Of a stretch of DNA of 64,000 nucleotides, positions 22,877 to 34,672 are shown piece after piece. The stretch is from Isoetes taiwanensis (taxonomy: Eukaryota; Streptophyta; Lycopodiopsida; Isoetales; Isoetaceae). The DNA is taken from the NCBI GenBank assembly GCA_021234155.1, contig JAJEKV010000087.1:3882742-3946741 (forward strand), written 5' to 3'. The translations under genes and the position numbers were made by a program. Each line of letters opens with the position of its first letter. Within the stretch, counting starts at the first letter, position 1. The notes under the pieces were generated by a model that made no database searches, was not told where the DNA came from, and worked only from the letters and a program-made list of their open reading frames with translations.

Positions 22877-24609
22877 GAGGTATTTTGGATTTCTTCTTCC
22901 TCCTCTTTTTTGATGTGGCTTTTCCCACTTTTACCTCAGTTTCTTGTGGCTTATATAATACCAAGGCCTGGTCCATGTTATGCTCACTGATATCAACAGT
23001 ATCCTTGTGCCTATCTTCCTCCTCAGATGAATCGTCCCCAGCCTCTGACTCTATGATATCACCGTTATCCAGGTTATGCTTCACCCTTGCTTTACTTTTA
23101 CGCTTTTTAGGACTTTGCCATGCCAACTCATCATTGGAACATTTTACCATCTCTTCATTTGGTGATGAATCATGAACATCCTCACCAACCACCATTGGAA
23201 CTGCTTCTATATCTTTTCCACATGCTTGCGAACCAGATACCTTCTTTTCATCCAGATTCTCTGGAGCAACTTCTGTAGGGTTTGCAGACATATCCATATT
23301 TTGCTGTTTATCACCAATGGGATATTCCTTCTGCATATCTACATCCAATATCTTCAAAGAAGGAAACCAACACTTTAACTCACTGCCATTCAAAAGCTCT
23401 AAATTAAAGCGTGAGAAAAACTCCCCACTCTTCACTATTACCTCCTTAGGAAGACTCTGATCCATTGGTAGTGCTACACAAACACGAGCACCTCTGAGAA
23501 TTGAATGAGATATATGCTTACCAATACCATTAGCAATAGAGATAAGGAACTTTGGAAGCAATAGATCCGGTGGCAAACCGTGAATTTGAAACCAACAAGG
23601 CAACATTGCTTTATAAGGATTATCAACAGAAAAGCCTGGTGAATAATGCTGAAAAATGACACATGAGCCTCCTATATTGAGAAAACACCTCTTGAAGTCA
23701 ATCTATTAACAGGCGCTTCGTCTTCAAACCCCAGCAAAAACCCCAGCAAAAAGAAATTATTGCCTAACACTTTGAAAGAATTAAAAGGTGCAATAGACAT
23801 CCTTCTGAGCATAGAACCAATCCATCCAGTAATTTTAGTAGAATTAAAATAATTTCCAGCAAAGTACCCAATTACAGAATGTGCCACCAGTTTAGCCACA
23901 CACTTTCGATGCTCCAATTGATCCACTTCTATAACTGGTACGCCACAAACTTTGTTTCCAACAGCAGAACCATTAATGCCTTGAACAAAGTCCTCCACAC
24001 AACCAGAATGCGAAAACTCCCCTTTCCTCTCTTTCAACACTTCAAAAAAATCCTGCTTATTACCCTGATCCAAGAAAGTAAGCGCTTCCTGCACACGTGA
24101 ACTCTGATAATTATGAGCAAGATCTTTACGCACCCAAGTACTAAAATGAGCATTCCTCAATCTGTTATCTGTGTCATCTGATCTCCAAGCATTTGGAGGA
24201 TCTTGGCGAACAGGATTAGACAGCAAATCTGCAAACCCACCAATATTACTTTCGGTAGCTTTAGGTGCCTCAGCAGCTCCTTTCTCCACCTGTAAATCCT
24301 CAGCACATGGCAAATCCTCAGAAACATTGGCTAGTACCTCAATACTTGTTTTGCCCACTATTGTATCATTTGTCATTTTAGTTACTTCCTCAGTCACTGT
24401 AAACAAAGCTTTGCAATTGAAACAGTTGATGTATTTACCTGTGTATGCATATTTGCTACTTCACCTGCATGGCTTGAGCCTAAAGGAGTATAAGAGCAAA
24501 AATTTTCTGGAAACCCACCAGCCTTCTCCATTTGACTCATAGACCGAAAGTCAGACTTTCGTGTTAAATCCTTCCACCGAACATTATCCTTGATAGAAGA
24601 TTCAGACAT
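22869..24609 (-). pseudogene. L1 ORF1 remnant (DUF4283-type nucleic-acid-binding protein)
   Basis: Pieces run 24609-24394, 24406-23672 and 23606-22869 in shifting frames. The middle piece has FADLLSNPVRQDPPNAWRSD and AKLVAHSVIGYFAG. The last has PCWFQIHGLPPDLLLPKFLI, which is the DUF4283 / zinc-knuckle-adjacent style of plant LINE ORF1. A lysine-rich tail (KKRRKKKSKIPHA) follows. The ORF1 stop overlaps the ORF2 start within ATGCTTAA, an arrangement suited to termination-reinitiation. At least two frame breaks inactivate it. Confidence 0.8.
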
Positions 24610-24980
24610 TGAGACATCTGAAGTGAAAACCCCTTCACCAAAACCGACGCCACACCCTGTTGCGGTAAAACCCCTGCTGCAACAGAGCCCCTAAGAAACA
24701 GAGAGCCGCCCAAGAGAATAGTGCTGAGCCTAATCAACCCTGCTACTACCTCCAATCCTCAGAGGATTTCAGGCAAGATTCTGTAATATGGCCGAAACTG
24801 AAAGACTCTTGACTTGCACCAGTAATCGTCTGTAAAAGCATACATATATACCAATAGAAAGGGCTCGAAAAGAGCTTTCCAACGGTGTAAAGATCACTGA
24901 ATTCTGACTCCGAACGCCAAAGTTATGGCCTCTCAAAGTTGGCTCCGGCAAAGTACGGCGCCATACCTGCGACTTTTTCC

Positions 24981-24999
24981 GGTTTGAATTACCATAATT
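24981..24999. repeat. L1 target-site duplication, right copy
   Basis: Identical to 19088-19106. Its last base is also the first T of the LTR that begins TGTGACGCTC, so the L1 landed exactly at the LTR junction. Confidence 0.9.
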
Positions 25000-25640
25000 G
25001 TGACGCTCTCCGAACCTATACGATGCCCGCATCGTAAAAATACTAGAAATTCTCCTTCCATGGCAACTCATTCACCAAGGCAGGCCCTTCATCTGACTCG
25101 GACCACTTGGGATGGTCAAGTGTCCGAGTGAAGGACACGGAGGTGTCATTCGCCCTATGTCTTCTCTGGGATATCCTATACTGAGAAGCGTATATACATG
25201 TTAGCACCACCAACAATACACATAAAACAATATACCACCACAAAGGATGGCCCATCCGTCATCAATATGAACAACAATATAATACCAGCATAATATATGA
25301 AATATATTATAAATGAGAACCCTATCCTGCGCTCAGACTCAAGGGGGTCAACTGCGGGTCTCTGGATAACAACAGATGGAATTGTGACAATGGCGTTGGC
25401 TGGCATAGGACAATGGCTAGGGTAGTCCATCCGTCTGCCCCTCCTGCAGATAGCTAAAACATGCCATGGCGTGATTGTAGCCTTCCAGAGATGTAATCTC
25501 ATGGAGTCATCCTATGAGACTACTCCAGGTTGCATCTCCCCAGTCTGAAGAGGCAGGAGAGAGACAAATCCCTTCCTAGATTTATGTTAAATGCTGGAAA
25601 AGTGCAATGAGATATTGGTGGGTCTAACACCCTACAATTT
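24999..25640 (-). mobile_element. Partial LTR, same family as 8365-9920
   Basis: It shares with the other copy TGTGACGCTC, CCATGGCAAC, GGACACGGAGGTGTCATTCG and the downstream GTTAGCA motif. Only the 3' part of the LTR (minus orientation) is present, and it ends near GTGGGTCTAACACCCTAC, where LINE sequence takes over. No primer site is found beyond the 24999 end. Confidence 0.7.
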
Positions 25641-27050
25641 GTAGTGGACGATAATGAGATAGGCTCATAAGTTATCTAATGGTAAGGCATGTGATGCACA
25701 TGAGCTTGTGACCGAAATGCTAAAATGGGGTGGCAATAAAATTTATGTGGTACTTGCTGATCTATTCAATGCAGTGTTGCATCAAGGATTCCTCTTGACT
25801 TGGCAAATAAATAGAGTAATTCCTTTGCATAAATCTGTGGATATGCAGACCCTAATAACGACATGATAATGGTTAGCAGTCTTTACTCTAAACTGTTTGC
25901 CACTTTGTTAGAACAAAAAATCAGTAACTGGGCCGAGGAACACCAAGTTAGAGAAAGGGGGCAAGCCGGTTTCAGGAAAGGTAAATCTACCACTGATCAC
26001 TTGGTCACCTTCAGATGCATAATGGATTCTAAAGTACTAAAAAACCTATCGTTGCTTTTGTTGATTCTAAAAGGCATTTGAAATAGTTCAAAGAGGTCTT
26101 CTTATGGCGAAGAATCGAGGATCTGTGTGTACCTTTAGAATTAAGGCAGCAGTTAAAATATTGTACGGAAGAGTTCTTGTGCAATTATCTTTCCCACTAT
26201 CTGAGCGCGGTGCCCTGACCTAATGGAGAGCACTGTTGGTGTCAAGCAAGGGTGCCCGCTTTTACCAACACTATTTGGCATGTTCATAGATGAGTTGGAG
26301 GGTTGGGCTCAGCACTTTGGTTATGATGGGGTTACATTAGTTGGATATGTGGTCTTGCTTCTTTTATATGCCGATGATGTGGTGTTGCTTTCGTGCATAA
26401 ACATCTGGATATCTTATCCTACATGGTGGTAAACATGTCCAAAACCAAAGTTGTAATCTTTGGGGCAAACAAAGTTGATAAGTATAACTTCTTTTACAAA
26501 GGCGGCATGGTGGACATTGTTGATAACTACACGTATCTTCGTTTAGTAGTGAACTAGAGTCCAAGTTGGAACGCAACAGTCAAGCAAAGGGTGAATGGTG
26601 GGTTGAAAGCTTTTTACTCCATGCGAAGGAAATGCTGTAAAGCTGAAATTTGGAGTCCCAACATTAGGAAAATGTCGTTTAATGCTTTGCTAGTATTGGT
26701 AGTACTGTATGTGATGTGTGCAGTCCTAGGCTCTCCATAGGCTCTTGGAAAAGGGTAGAGAAGGTGCAAAAGAAATTCTTTCATGCTGAGCTGGGTGTTA
26801 AGATGCAAACCCCTTATGATATGATGCTTATGGAGTGGTATATGTTTAGAACTAGAAGCGCTTCATAAGTTGCTTGCTTATCTCTGCAAAGTGATTTATG
26901 ACAAGGGAAATGATAGTTTGCCTTATTTGGCACATGTACAAAACCAAGAAAGGGCTAATAAGTGGACATCATGGTTTGGCTTCAAAAGTGGGGGATGCAT
27001 ATAGGAGATCTTGGATATAATAGGGGGAATCTAAGGGAATGGATAAGGAA
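25641..27050 (+). pseudogene. LINE family 2 reverse transcriptase fragment
   Basis: Pieces in the plus strand encode KISNWAEEHQVRERGQAGFR (25863-26081) and GVKQGCPLLPTLFGMFIDEL followed by the catalytic LLLYADDVVLLS (26223-26432). Later comes a C-terminal stretch with VQKKFFHAELGVKMQTPYDM. Many frameshifts and stops occur, and the endonuclease is absent, so this is a 5'-truncated dead copy. The same family recurs at 29539, 33721, 44835 and 60900. Confidence 0.75.
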
Positions 27051-27062
27051 GGAAGGAAGGTA

Positions 27063-27175
27063 CTTTTATCGTCCACGGAGACCAATCGGTCTATGGGACC
27101 CAATACAAAACCCTACATTACAAGCGCCTCCTATTAAAAAAACCCCTCTTAGGAAGGGTTTTCCATGAAACTTAG
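27063..27175 (-). repeat. CCGTGGACGTTAAAA-family tail, mosaic copy
   Basis: On the minus strand it reads GACCGATTGGTCTCCGTGGA, then a GATAAAAG tail and a (CCTT) repeat. The middle of the segment instead matches the LINE family 2 coding string ACCCTACATTACAAG found at 29611. It is therefore a mosaic of two repeat types. Confidence 0.5.
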
Positions 27176-30100
27176 ATATGTGACTAGCGACAAATAAGGC
27201 TCATATAAAATCAAAACACCAAATATATACTGATAATGCACCACACCCGTTGTGCCTAGTCGTTCCGCATGAGCTAAGGCTAAAGGTGTCCCAAGAGTCC
27301 GGTGAAATGTAAGATGAGGACCCTGTTGCACGCATTGACGGTGTGTTCATCAATAAATGCAGGCATAGCACGTATTTTGGCTATTTAAGGGAGCTTTGAT
27401 TTTTCCCGGACCGGGAAATTTTTAGTTGAAACTCGAAAGTGTGAGACTCATCCAAAATGGCACCCGCTGACAACAAAAGATGCACATTGTGAAGAAGAGG
27501 GGGGTCCCCAATCCATGTTCCTGCCTCGAATATTGAAGATGGTGGGCACTGCAAATTTTGAGGCAATGAGTTTTAGGCTGATGGTTTCACAGGGAATTAA
27601 TAAACATTTCATTTCATTTCATTTCACTTCATTTCATCATAATGGGCCTTTTGACCCGCTCTAGAGCGTGTATCCCAGAGCTTGCCAAGTAAACAAGCAT
27701 CTATATCCAACTTCAACCACGTTCTTTCCCTTGGATCCCAATTCATTCCATAATCTCTTTTGGACCCGAGAGTTCCATTTTGCGAACCATAGTTCTCTTA
27801 CCCCTCCAGCGGGCCCTCTCTTTTATACATTCATGGCCATGTACTCTTAGGGCAACCCCTTAAGGAGCATCACCAATGGAACCACTTTTTGAATAGGCGA
27901 TGTGTCTATCATCGAGGCCCCCAAGTTAAAAATCCGGTTCTGCAATGAGAATTGATATTCCGGCTTTCACCCCAATGTGCGAGTTAGGTATGGCTCCTTT
28001 GGCATCATTCCATGAGACTTCTGAGTCGAGTGCCATTCGACCCACCATTATGCCTTGGCCCGGATAGCTGTAAAAAATTACATTGGGCATTCAATGAAGA
28101 AGTGTGAAATGGCCCCAATCATAGAGCTGCAATGGAGCAAAGGATAAATGTTGATGCGATGGCATATATAGAGCGCTTAAATAATTTTGAAACTTGAAAA
28201 ATCAGATTTATTTGCTTCCCGCAAAGAAGCGTATAAAACCCCTAGGTACTTGTGGAAGCGTGGCGCCCACATATTGTTGTTGCCGATATGTGAGTGTAGG
28301 AGGCATGGGGTGACGTGAAGAGGATATGAGAACCACCCCGGTCTTGGTTAGATTTTGCTCATGTATGTAGCAAACAAAATGTGTCTAGGGCATCCGTGAG
28401 ATTTGATAGCTTCGGGTGTAAAAATAACAACATCGCCCGGCGATGGACCATATATCCCTAAAACAATTGAAAAGCCATTTGTTATCCCCCATGCTTCAAG
28501 AAGCCGGGCTCTAATCGACAATGTAAAGGCCAAAATTTGGTTAAAGTAATCTTATTAGGGGCAACCCCATTATTTCATATTCTAAAATCTTAGGCAAGAA
28601 TGCTTGGCCGCGATATTCCCTCAAAACCTTAGATCCCGCCATAACAAAAATCATACAACCTCGTATAAATGACTATAAAGCGCAGCGAAGGTGCCCGAGC
28701 CCCGCTGACGCAGGGTTGTGGGATCCACAACTTTTCCTCGGGATGCACCTCGTTTCAAAATATATAGCAAAATAATGGGGGTTTTGGGGGTCCACATGGA
28801 TGTAAAAATACAATTCCAAACCATAGACCATATATCCCTAATGAATGCCTTCAATAAAAAACATAGATTCAAGATAAAGATATAATCAAATTCGCTGAGT
28901 TATATTGGTTAAAGTAGTCTTATTAGGATATTTAATTATTTTTGGTAGAGGTTCGAGTCAACCTGTATTTCATAATGCCGAAATTTTTGGCAAATACCGA
29001 ATAGAACCATGATCGTCCCTCAAAACCTTAACGGTGGGTCGCCCATATTTCAAAATCATAATGGGAACAACCTGGTCCATTGTCGGGGAGACCTTCCCTC
29101 GAAATGCTCTATTGAAGCAGGTGAGGAGGTGTCCAAGCCCCACATATGCCTGCCCATTTGAGTAACTTCGGCACGCATACCATCGGTAGGTAGTCAAAGC
29201 CTTCCCATTAGCTATGGATGTAAAAATAACAATTCTCAACATCCTAAACGATAACCAATGGGGGCCATCCTGGGGGTATATAAAAAAAACATAGATTCAA
29301 GATAAAAAACTAATCACATTCTCCCACCGCCTCGTGTGATGTCCCCCACAAAGTAGTCTTATTAGGATATTCAATTATTTTGGTAAAGGTTCGAGGATGA
29401 GTGTTTCATATTCTAAAATCTCCCCCAAAGCACGGCAGAGGTACCGCGCCCTTGTGTCCTTAGGGATGGGCGCAGATGCTTCATATTTCAAAATCATAGG
29501 CACCTCTATCATAAATGTGACAAAGCTGGCGAGGAGTCATGTCGCACACAAAATGTGGAGTGTTCCCCAAGATTAAGAAGGATTATTATAGGCAAGTGAT
29601 AAACCCTACATTACAAGAAGCTTCCTACCTCAAAGAAGGAATTTCCATGAAACTTAGATATGTGACTAGCAGAATAAGGCTCAAATCACATCACCTTGGG
29701 GTAAAAGTTGGGTGTTGGGGTAATATTCCGCATGAGCTAAGGCTATGTAAAGTCTATGGAGCTAATGAAATGTAAGATGAGGAGCATGTTATTGCATTGT
29801 CCGGCTTACCAATATTGTAGGCATAGCATAGTATTTTGGCTATTTGGCGCATTTCTTTGAGTTTTTCCACAGTTTTCGTTGGGAAATTTTTAGTTGAATT
29901 ATTGCAGATAAGAGAAATGAGTATTCAAAAGTTGAAATTGATGACAACAAAAGATGCACATTGTGAAGAAGAGAGATCTAGTATGTTCCTGCCAGAGGAA
30001 TATTCGATGGGCTGATTTACGATGCAAATTTTGTATTCTGAACATCTTTTAGGCCTGATGGTTTCACAGATGAATTAATAAACATTTCATTTCATTTCAT

Positions 30101-32095
30101 TTCACTTCATTTCATCATCGCCCTCCCTCCCTCCGTGTATTCGTTGCATCAACCTGGCTATATCCAACTTCAACTCGTTCTTTCCCTTGGATCCCAATTC
30201 ATTCCATAATCTCTTTGGACCAGAGATCAATTTTGTAACCATAGTTTCTCGTTTCTTAAGCAGGCGTTCTCTTTTTATACATTCAATCAGTTTCATGTAC
30301 TCTTCGGGCAACCCTTAAGACGTGGGGCAATGGAATATTCCTTTTGATGCCAGTGAATGTACAATATCGAGGGCCCAAGTTAAAATTCTCGCTGCATTCG
30401 AGGGCTCAGATTGAAATTCCGGCTATGTTATGTGAGTTAGGTAGAGGCTCCTTTGGCATCAATTGCCATGAGACTACGGTACAGTGCCATTCGACCCACC
30501 ATTATGCCTTGGCTTCGGATAGCCTGTAAAAATTACATTGGGCATTCAAAGAAGCATTGCGAAATGGCAAGCAGGATTTGCAATGGAGCAAAGGATAAAT
30601 GTTGATGTCGTGAGCAACATATAGAGTTCTTGATTGCTATAAATAATTTTTGAAACTTGAAAAATCAGATTTATTTGCTTCAAGAATAACTGTTGTATAA
30701 AATAGAATTTATGGAAGAGTTTTATATTGCTGTTGCTCAGATTTATACTTGAAAAATAGGTTCGAAATTGTCCTCTTGCAGGGTTTAATAGGAACGGCTT
30801 GTGGTACTCTTAGGTTTGCTCTGTATATGTAGCAAACTAACAGGGGGTTCTAGGGGGATTTGATAACGGATGTAAAAATAACAATTCCTGAAACCATGGA
30901 CCATATATCCCTAAAACAATTGAATCATTTGTTATAAAAAAACATAGATTCAAGATAAAAACTAATCACATTAGCTCACCAGTTATATTAGTTAAAGTAA
31001 TCTTATTAGGACTTTCAATTATTTTGGTAGAGGTTCGAGCCCCCGTATTTCATATTCTAAAATCTTAGGCAAAGCTGTATAGAGATGCGATATTCCCTCA
31101 AAACCTTAGGCGAAATCGTATTTCATATTTCAAAATCATAGGCGCCTCCAAGCATAAATGACTATAAGCGAAACGAGAGGTGCCCAGAGGCCCCGACATA
31201 CGATCTGGGTTGTGGGATCGACGAATCCGACGACTGTGGTAGCCCAGGATGCACCTCGTTTAGAAATATATAGCAAAATAATGGGGGGTTCCAGGGGGAT
31301 TTGATATGGATGTAAAAATAACAATTCCTGAAACCATAGACCATATATCCCTAATGAATCAGTTGTTATAAAAAAAAACATAGATTCAAGATAAAAATTA
31401 ATCAAATTAGCTCACCGGTTATATTGGTTAAAGTAGTCTTATTAGGATATTTAATTATTTTGGTAGAGGTTCGAGCCCCTGTATTTCATATTCTAAAATC
31501 TTAGGCAAAGCTGTATAGAGATGCGATATTCCCTCAAAACCTTAGGCGAAATCGTATTTCATATTTCAAAATCATAGACACCTCCAATCATAAATGACTA
31601 TAAGCGAAACGAGAGGTGTCCAGAGGCCCCGACATATGATCTGGGTCGTAGGATCGACGAATCCGACGACTGTGGTAGTCCAAGGGGATTTGATATGGAT
31701 GTAAAAATAACAATTCCTGAAACCATAAACCATATATCCCTAATGAATCAGTTGTTATAAAAAAAACATAGATTCAAGATAAAAAAACTAATCACATTAG
31801 CTCACCGGTTATATTGGTTAAAGTAGTCTTATTAGGATATTCAATTATTTTGGTAGAGGTTCGAGCCCCTGTATTTCATATTCTAAAATCTTAGGCAAAG
31901 TTGTATAGAGATGCGATATTCCCTCAAAATCTTAGGCGAAATCGTATTTCATATTTCAAAATCATAGGCACCTCTAATCATAAATGACTACAAGCGAAAC
32001 GAGAGGTGCCCAGAGGCCTCGACATACGATCTGGGTCGTAGGATCGACGAATCCGACGACTATGGTAGTCCAGGATGCACCTCATTTAGAGTTGT
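27150..32095. repeat. 2.48 kb segmental tandem duplication with ~400-base inner repeats
   Basis: Copy 1 (about 27150-29540) and copy 2 (about 29630-32095) share long exact strings. Examples are the (CATTT) tract with CACTTCATTTCATCAT at 27600 and 30085, TTCCCTTGGATCCCAATTCA at 27726 and 30181, and ACTTGAAAAATCAGATTTAT at 28190 and 30655. Inside each copy a ~400-base unit recurs about three times; GTAAAAATA-ACAATTC marks starts near 28420, 28803, 29220, 30886, 31312 and 31698. Copy 1 carries many short block replacements relative to copy 2. No gene is recognised apart from the LINE scraps listed separately. Confidence 0.75.
29539..29995 (+). pseudogene. LINE family 2 C-terminal fragment
   Basis: The frame from 29539 gives KIKKDYYRQVINPTLQEASY and RLKSHHLGVKVGCWGNIPHE. 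This matches YYRTQMNPTLKAAQYLSEPI and SSHHLGVEVGRW of the long copy at 63087. A stop follows after KVYGANEM, and the acidic tail (CEEERSSMFLPEEYSMG) reads on in another frame. It is a dead fragment of the 3' end. Confidence 0.65.
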
Positions 32096-32272
32096 AGTTT
32101 ATGTTTAAGGAGTTAATTGGTTAAATCTACTCGGTAGGTTTTTGTACAGACGCTTTAAGGCCTAGATTTTGCTCGAGGTCTTCGAGTTTGCTCTGCTAGT
32201 TTTTATATAAGTTCGCAAGGGCATAATAGGATGGAGTAATATATTTTGATGCTAGGCTAGAAATATGTTAGC

Positions 32273-32324
32273 AGTGGTGTCTACTTTTACCTTTGCTCAG
32301 TGGTGTCTACTTTTACCTTTGCTC
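32273..32324. repeat. 26-base perfect direct repeat
   Basis: AGTGGTGTCTACTTTTACCT plus TTGCTC occurs twice back to back. It has no other features and is probably a slippage duplication. Confidence 0.85.
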
Positions 32325-32626
32325 TTGTTTATAAAGGCCGCAAAAATGAATAAGTATAAAGTTGTGTTTAACAGTGGGTGGGCTGGCTTTAGATAAATGT
32401 CTGTGTGTATTTGCAGGTAGGATTTAAGTGTGTTATCTACTTGGCTAGTTGCGGATTAGGCTTGCTTAGTGTTTAGGGGATGTCTTTTTACAGAATTGTT
32501 GTTGTGCTTATCATCATTTTGTGTCAGATACTCTCTTGTTGTTAGAAAAATGATTGACCATGGGAATGAGCTTGTCAATAGCTTGTTGAAGACACCTAGG
32601 TGAACACTTTAATGGAATAAAACCAT

Positions 32627-33064
32627 GTGTGTATGCACCTGGATGAAGCATGCAGAGTCGCTATTAAACTATTGGATAGAAGTGTGGCAACATGGAATGC
32701 AATGATGGTTGAGTATGCTGAAAATGGAAAAGGAAACCTTGCACTTCAGTATTTTGAGAAGATACAACATGGTTGCATGGAGCCTAACAAGCTTGATTGC
32801 ATGAAGCCTAATAGGATCACATTTTCAAGCATCATCAAAGCATTTGGCAGCATAGGTGGCTATGAGGTCATTGAGTACAAGTTGTGGAATGAAATTGTTG
32901 TAGGGAGTTCTATTGTTGGCATGTATGCGAAAGGTGGGAGCTTCGAGAAAGCATGCAAAATCTTTGAGAAATTGACTGTCCAAAATGATGTAACATGGAA
33001 TGCAATGACCAGAGTATATGCGAAGCTTGGTGAAGGTTGGCATCCTAAAGCATGTCCTCCTGTA
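32627..33064 (+). pseudogene. Pentatricopeptide repeat (PPR) protein fragment
   Basis: About 145 residues show PLS-type PPR units: DRSVATWNAMMVEYAENGKG, KPNRITFSSIIKAFGSIGG and VGSSIVGMYAKGGSFEKACK, then NDVTWNAMTRVYAKLGE. PPR proteins of this type bind organellar RNA for editing or processing. Full-length members have 400-900 residues and usually no introns, so this is a fragment. There is no targeting peptide and no E/DYW domain. A local duplication (MEPNKLDCMKPNRI) disturbs one repeat. The frame then runs into non-PPR sequence until 33196. Confidence 0.8.
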
Positions 33065-33689
33065 GTTTTAAGGTTGGTATTTTTTATTAATTTTCTTGGT
33101 TCTAGGTCACTTCTCATGCAAAAAATTGTAGCTCTATTTCTTCTGCAGAAGAAACTTGGGACAACTTGTTTATTATTTCAATACAATTCATGTTGATGGC
33201 ACTAAGAGAATGGCTTAGTGCATCAATACAGAATTAGATATTAGTCTGAAGCGTTATTTTGAACTGTGGTTACAAAGAAAACTTGCAAACAACTCTCTAA
33301 GGAAGTGCAAGTATGCCATCGATGAATGAGGCGGCTGAAAGCTATTTCAGGTAAATTTTGCGTTGAGGATTTAATGAAGGTGCCAAAGGCAACATGTATT
33401 CTAGCAGGCAGTTTATCTACTTTTTACGCCATACCATTTATGTAATCATTATGTTGCACAATGCTGATGAGACATATACTTGTCTAATATTGTGTTAAAT
33501 GCAAATGTAGAAACTGTTCCTTATTTTGAAATGAATGGTTGAGAAGTATTGAGTAAGCATTAGCAACATTAGGTAGTAGACAAACCAACAGTTGCTGCAA
33601 TTATAATTGGAGCGGCACTTAGTCTTTCAGACCATAAGCCTAAAGGTTTCAACGTTATTCTACAAACACTTAGTTCCTTCCAGCCTTTA

Positions 33690-34345
33690 TAGCATACCAC
33701 AACTTTAACCCTAACATCTTTCATATATCATTAGCTTGACTTCTAGCCCATTGTTTAACAGCAAAATACCAACCTTTAGATGTAGACTGCTCTAGAGCCA
33801 ATATGGGAAATCTATCATGCTCCATGTGTAGCACTCTATTAACATAAGTTATGGTCCTGCAAAGAGCCTCCACCTCTAGTGGAAGCATACCCGCTTCTGC
33901 TAATAACATCTCATATGGTGTTTGGGATTTTACCCCAAATTCCCAAAGCAAGAACATTTTCTGCACTTTTTCTATTTCATTTCAGCTCTTACTTGACAAG
34001 TCAGGCCCCTAAAATAGGACTTCCATAGAGCATTATTCACTTGCACGCCAAATAGCAACCGTCTCAAATATGAATGGTCAAAATTATTAATCTCGCATTG
34101 GTGAAGCATACTGTATAGAGCTCACAGGCCTCCTGAGGCCCTCTTTTTGGGCTGCCACATTCCACCTGTAATTGTGTGATATTTCAACACCAAGATACTT
34201 ATACTCTTTCACTTTCTGCAAGGGTATCCCTCCAATAGAAAACACTGTATTATCATGCCCGCCAAATACCATAACTTTTGACTTTTGTACATGACTAGAT
34301 TGATAATAATATTGTATGTCCTCTACGAAAACGAAAACCAAAAGG
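33690..34345 (-). pseudogene. LINE family 2 fragment, minus strand
   Basis: The piece at 34341-34087 has SKVMVFGGHDNTVFSIGGIP and EYKYLGVEISHNYRWN, the region after the RT palm. The piece at 33966-33721 has QKMFLLWEFGVKSQTPYEML and PLEVEALCRTITYVNRVLHM. It is homologous to the long copy around 62930-63400. Frames are broken and both ends are truncated. Confidence 0.7.
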
Positions 34346-34672
34346 GCATCTCTCCTTTGTCAATAACCACTATGACAAACATCCTTAACCATTTTGAAGC
34401 TAGAATATTTCAATATGGATGCTGTTACTTACCCATCGATATAAATGTCGGACGTGGTGGGCATATTATAGCCAGCCTTAAATGGCAAAAAATCTGTTGT
34501 CAACAAAAACGCCATGTATTTTTTTGGGGTTGCTATAATATGTCAAAACACGGATATACCACGATATGCCCGTGGCTATAACATGACAGCGTCCGACATA
34601 TAAAGCGCTCCGTTACCCCATAGGGTACAAGGTTGCATATCTCAGATCCTTGCCCTAATCGTGTTGGAGCTT

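Larger units (their letters stand above)
19107..24980 (-). mobile_element. Full-length L1-type LINE, minus strand, perfect 19-bp TSD
   Basis: The 5.87 kb unit has a short A-tail (seven T on the plus strand at 19107). ORF2 spans 22876 to about 19152 and ORF1 about 24609 to 22869, with a GC-rich 5' leader to 24980. Both sides carry the identical 19-base target duplication, so both ends are defined. Domains in order are the DUF4283-like ORF1, then endonuclease, reverse transcriptase and a C-terminal CCHC-type zf-RVT. All of them are broken by stops or frameshifts. Confidence 0.9.
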
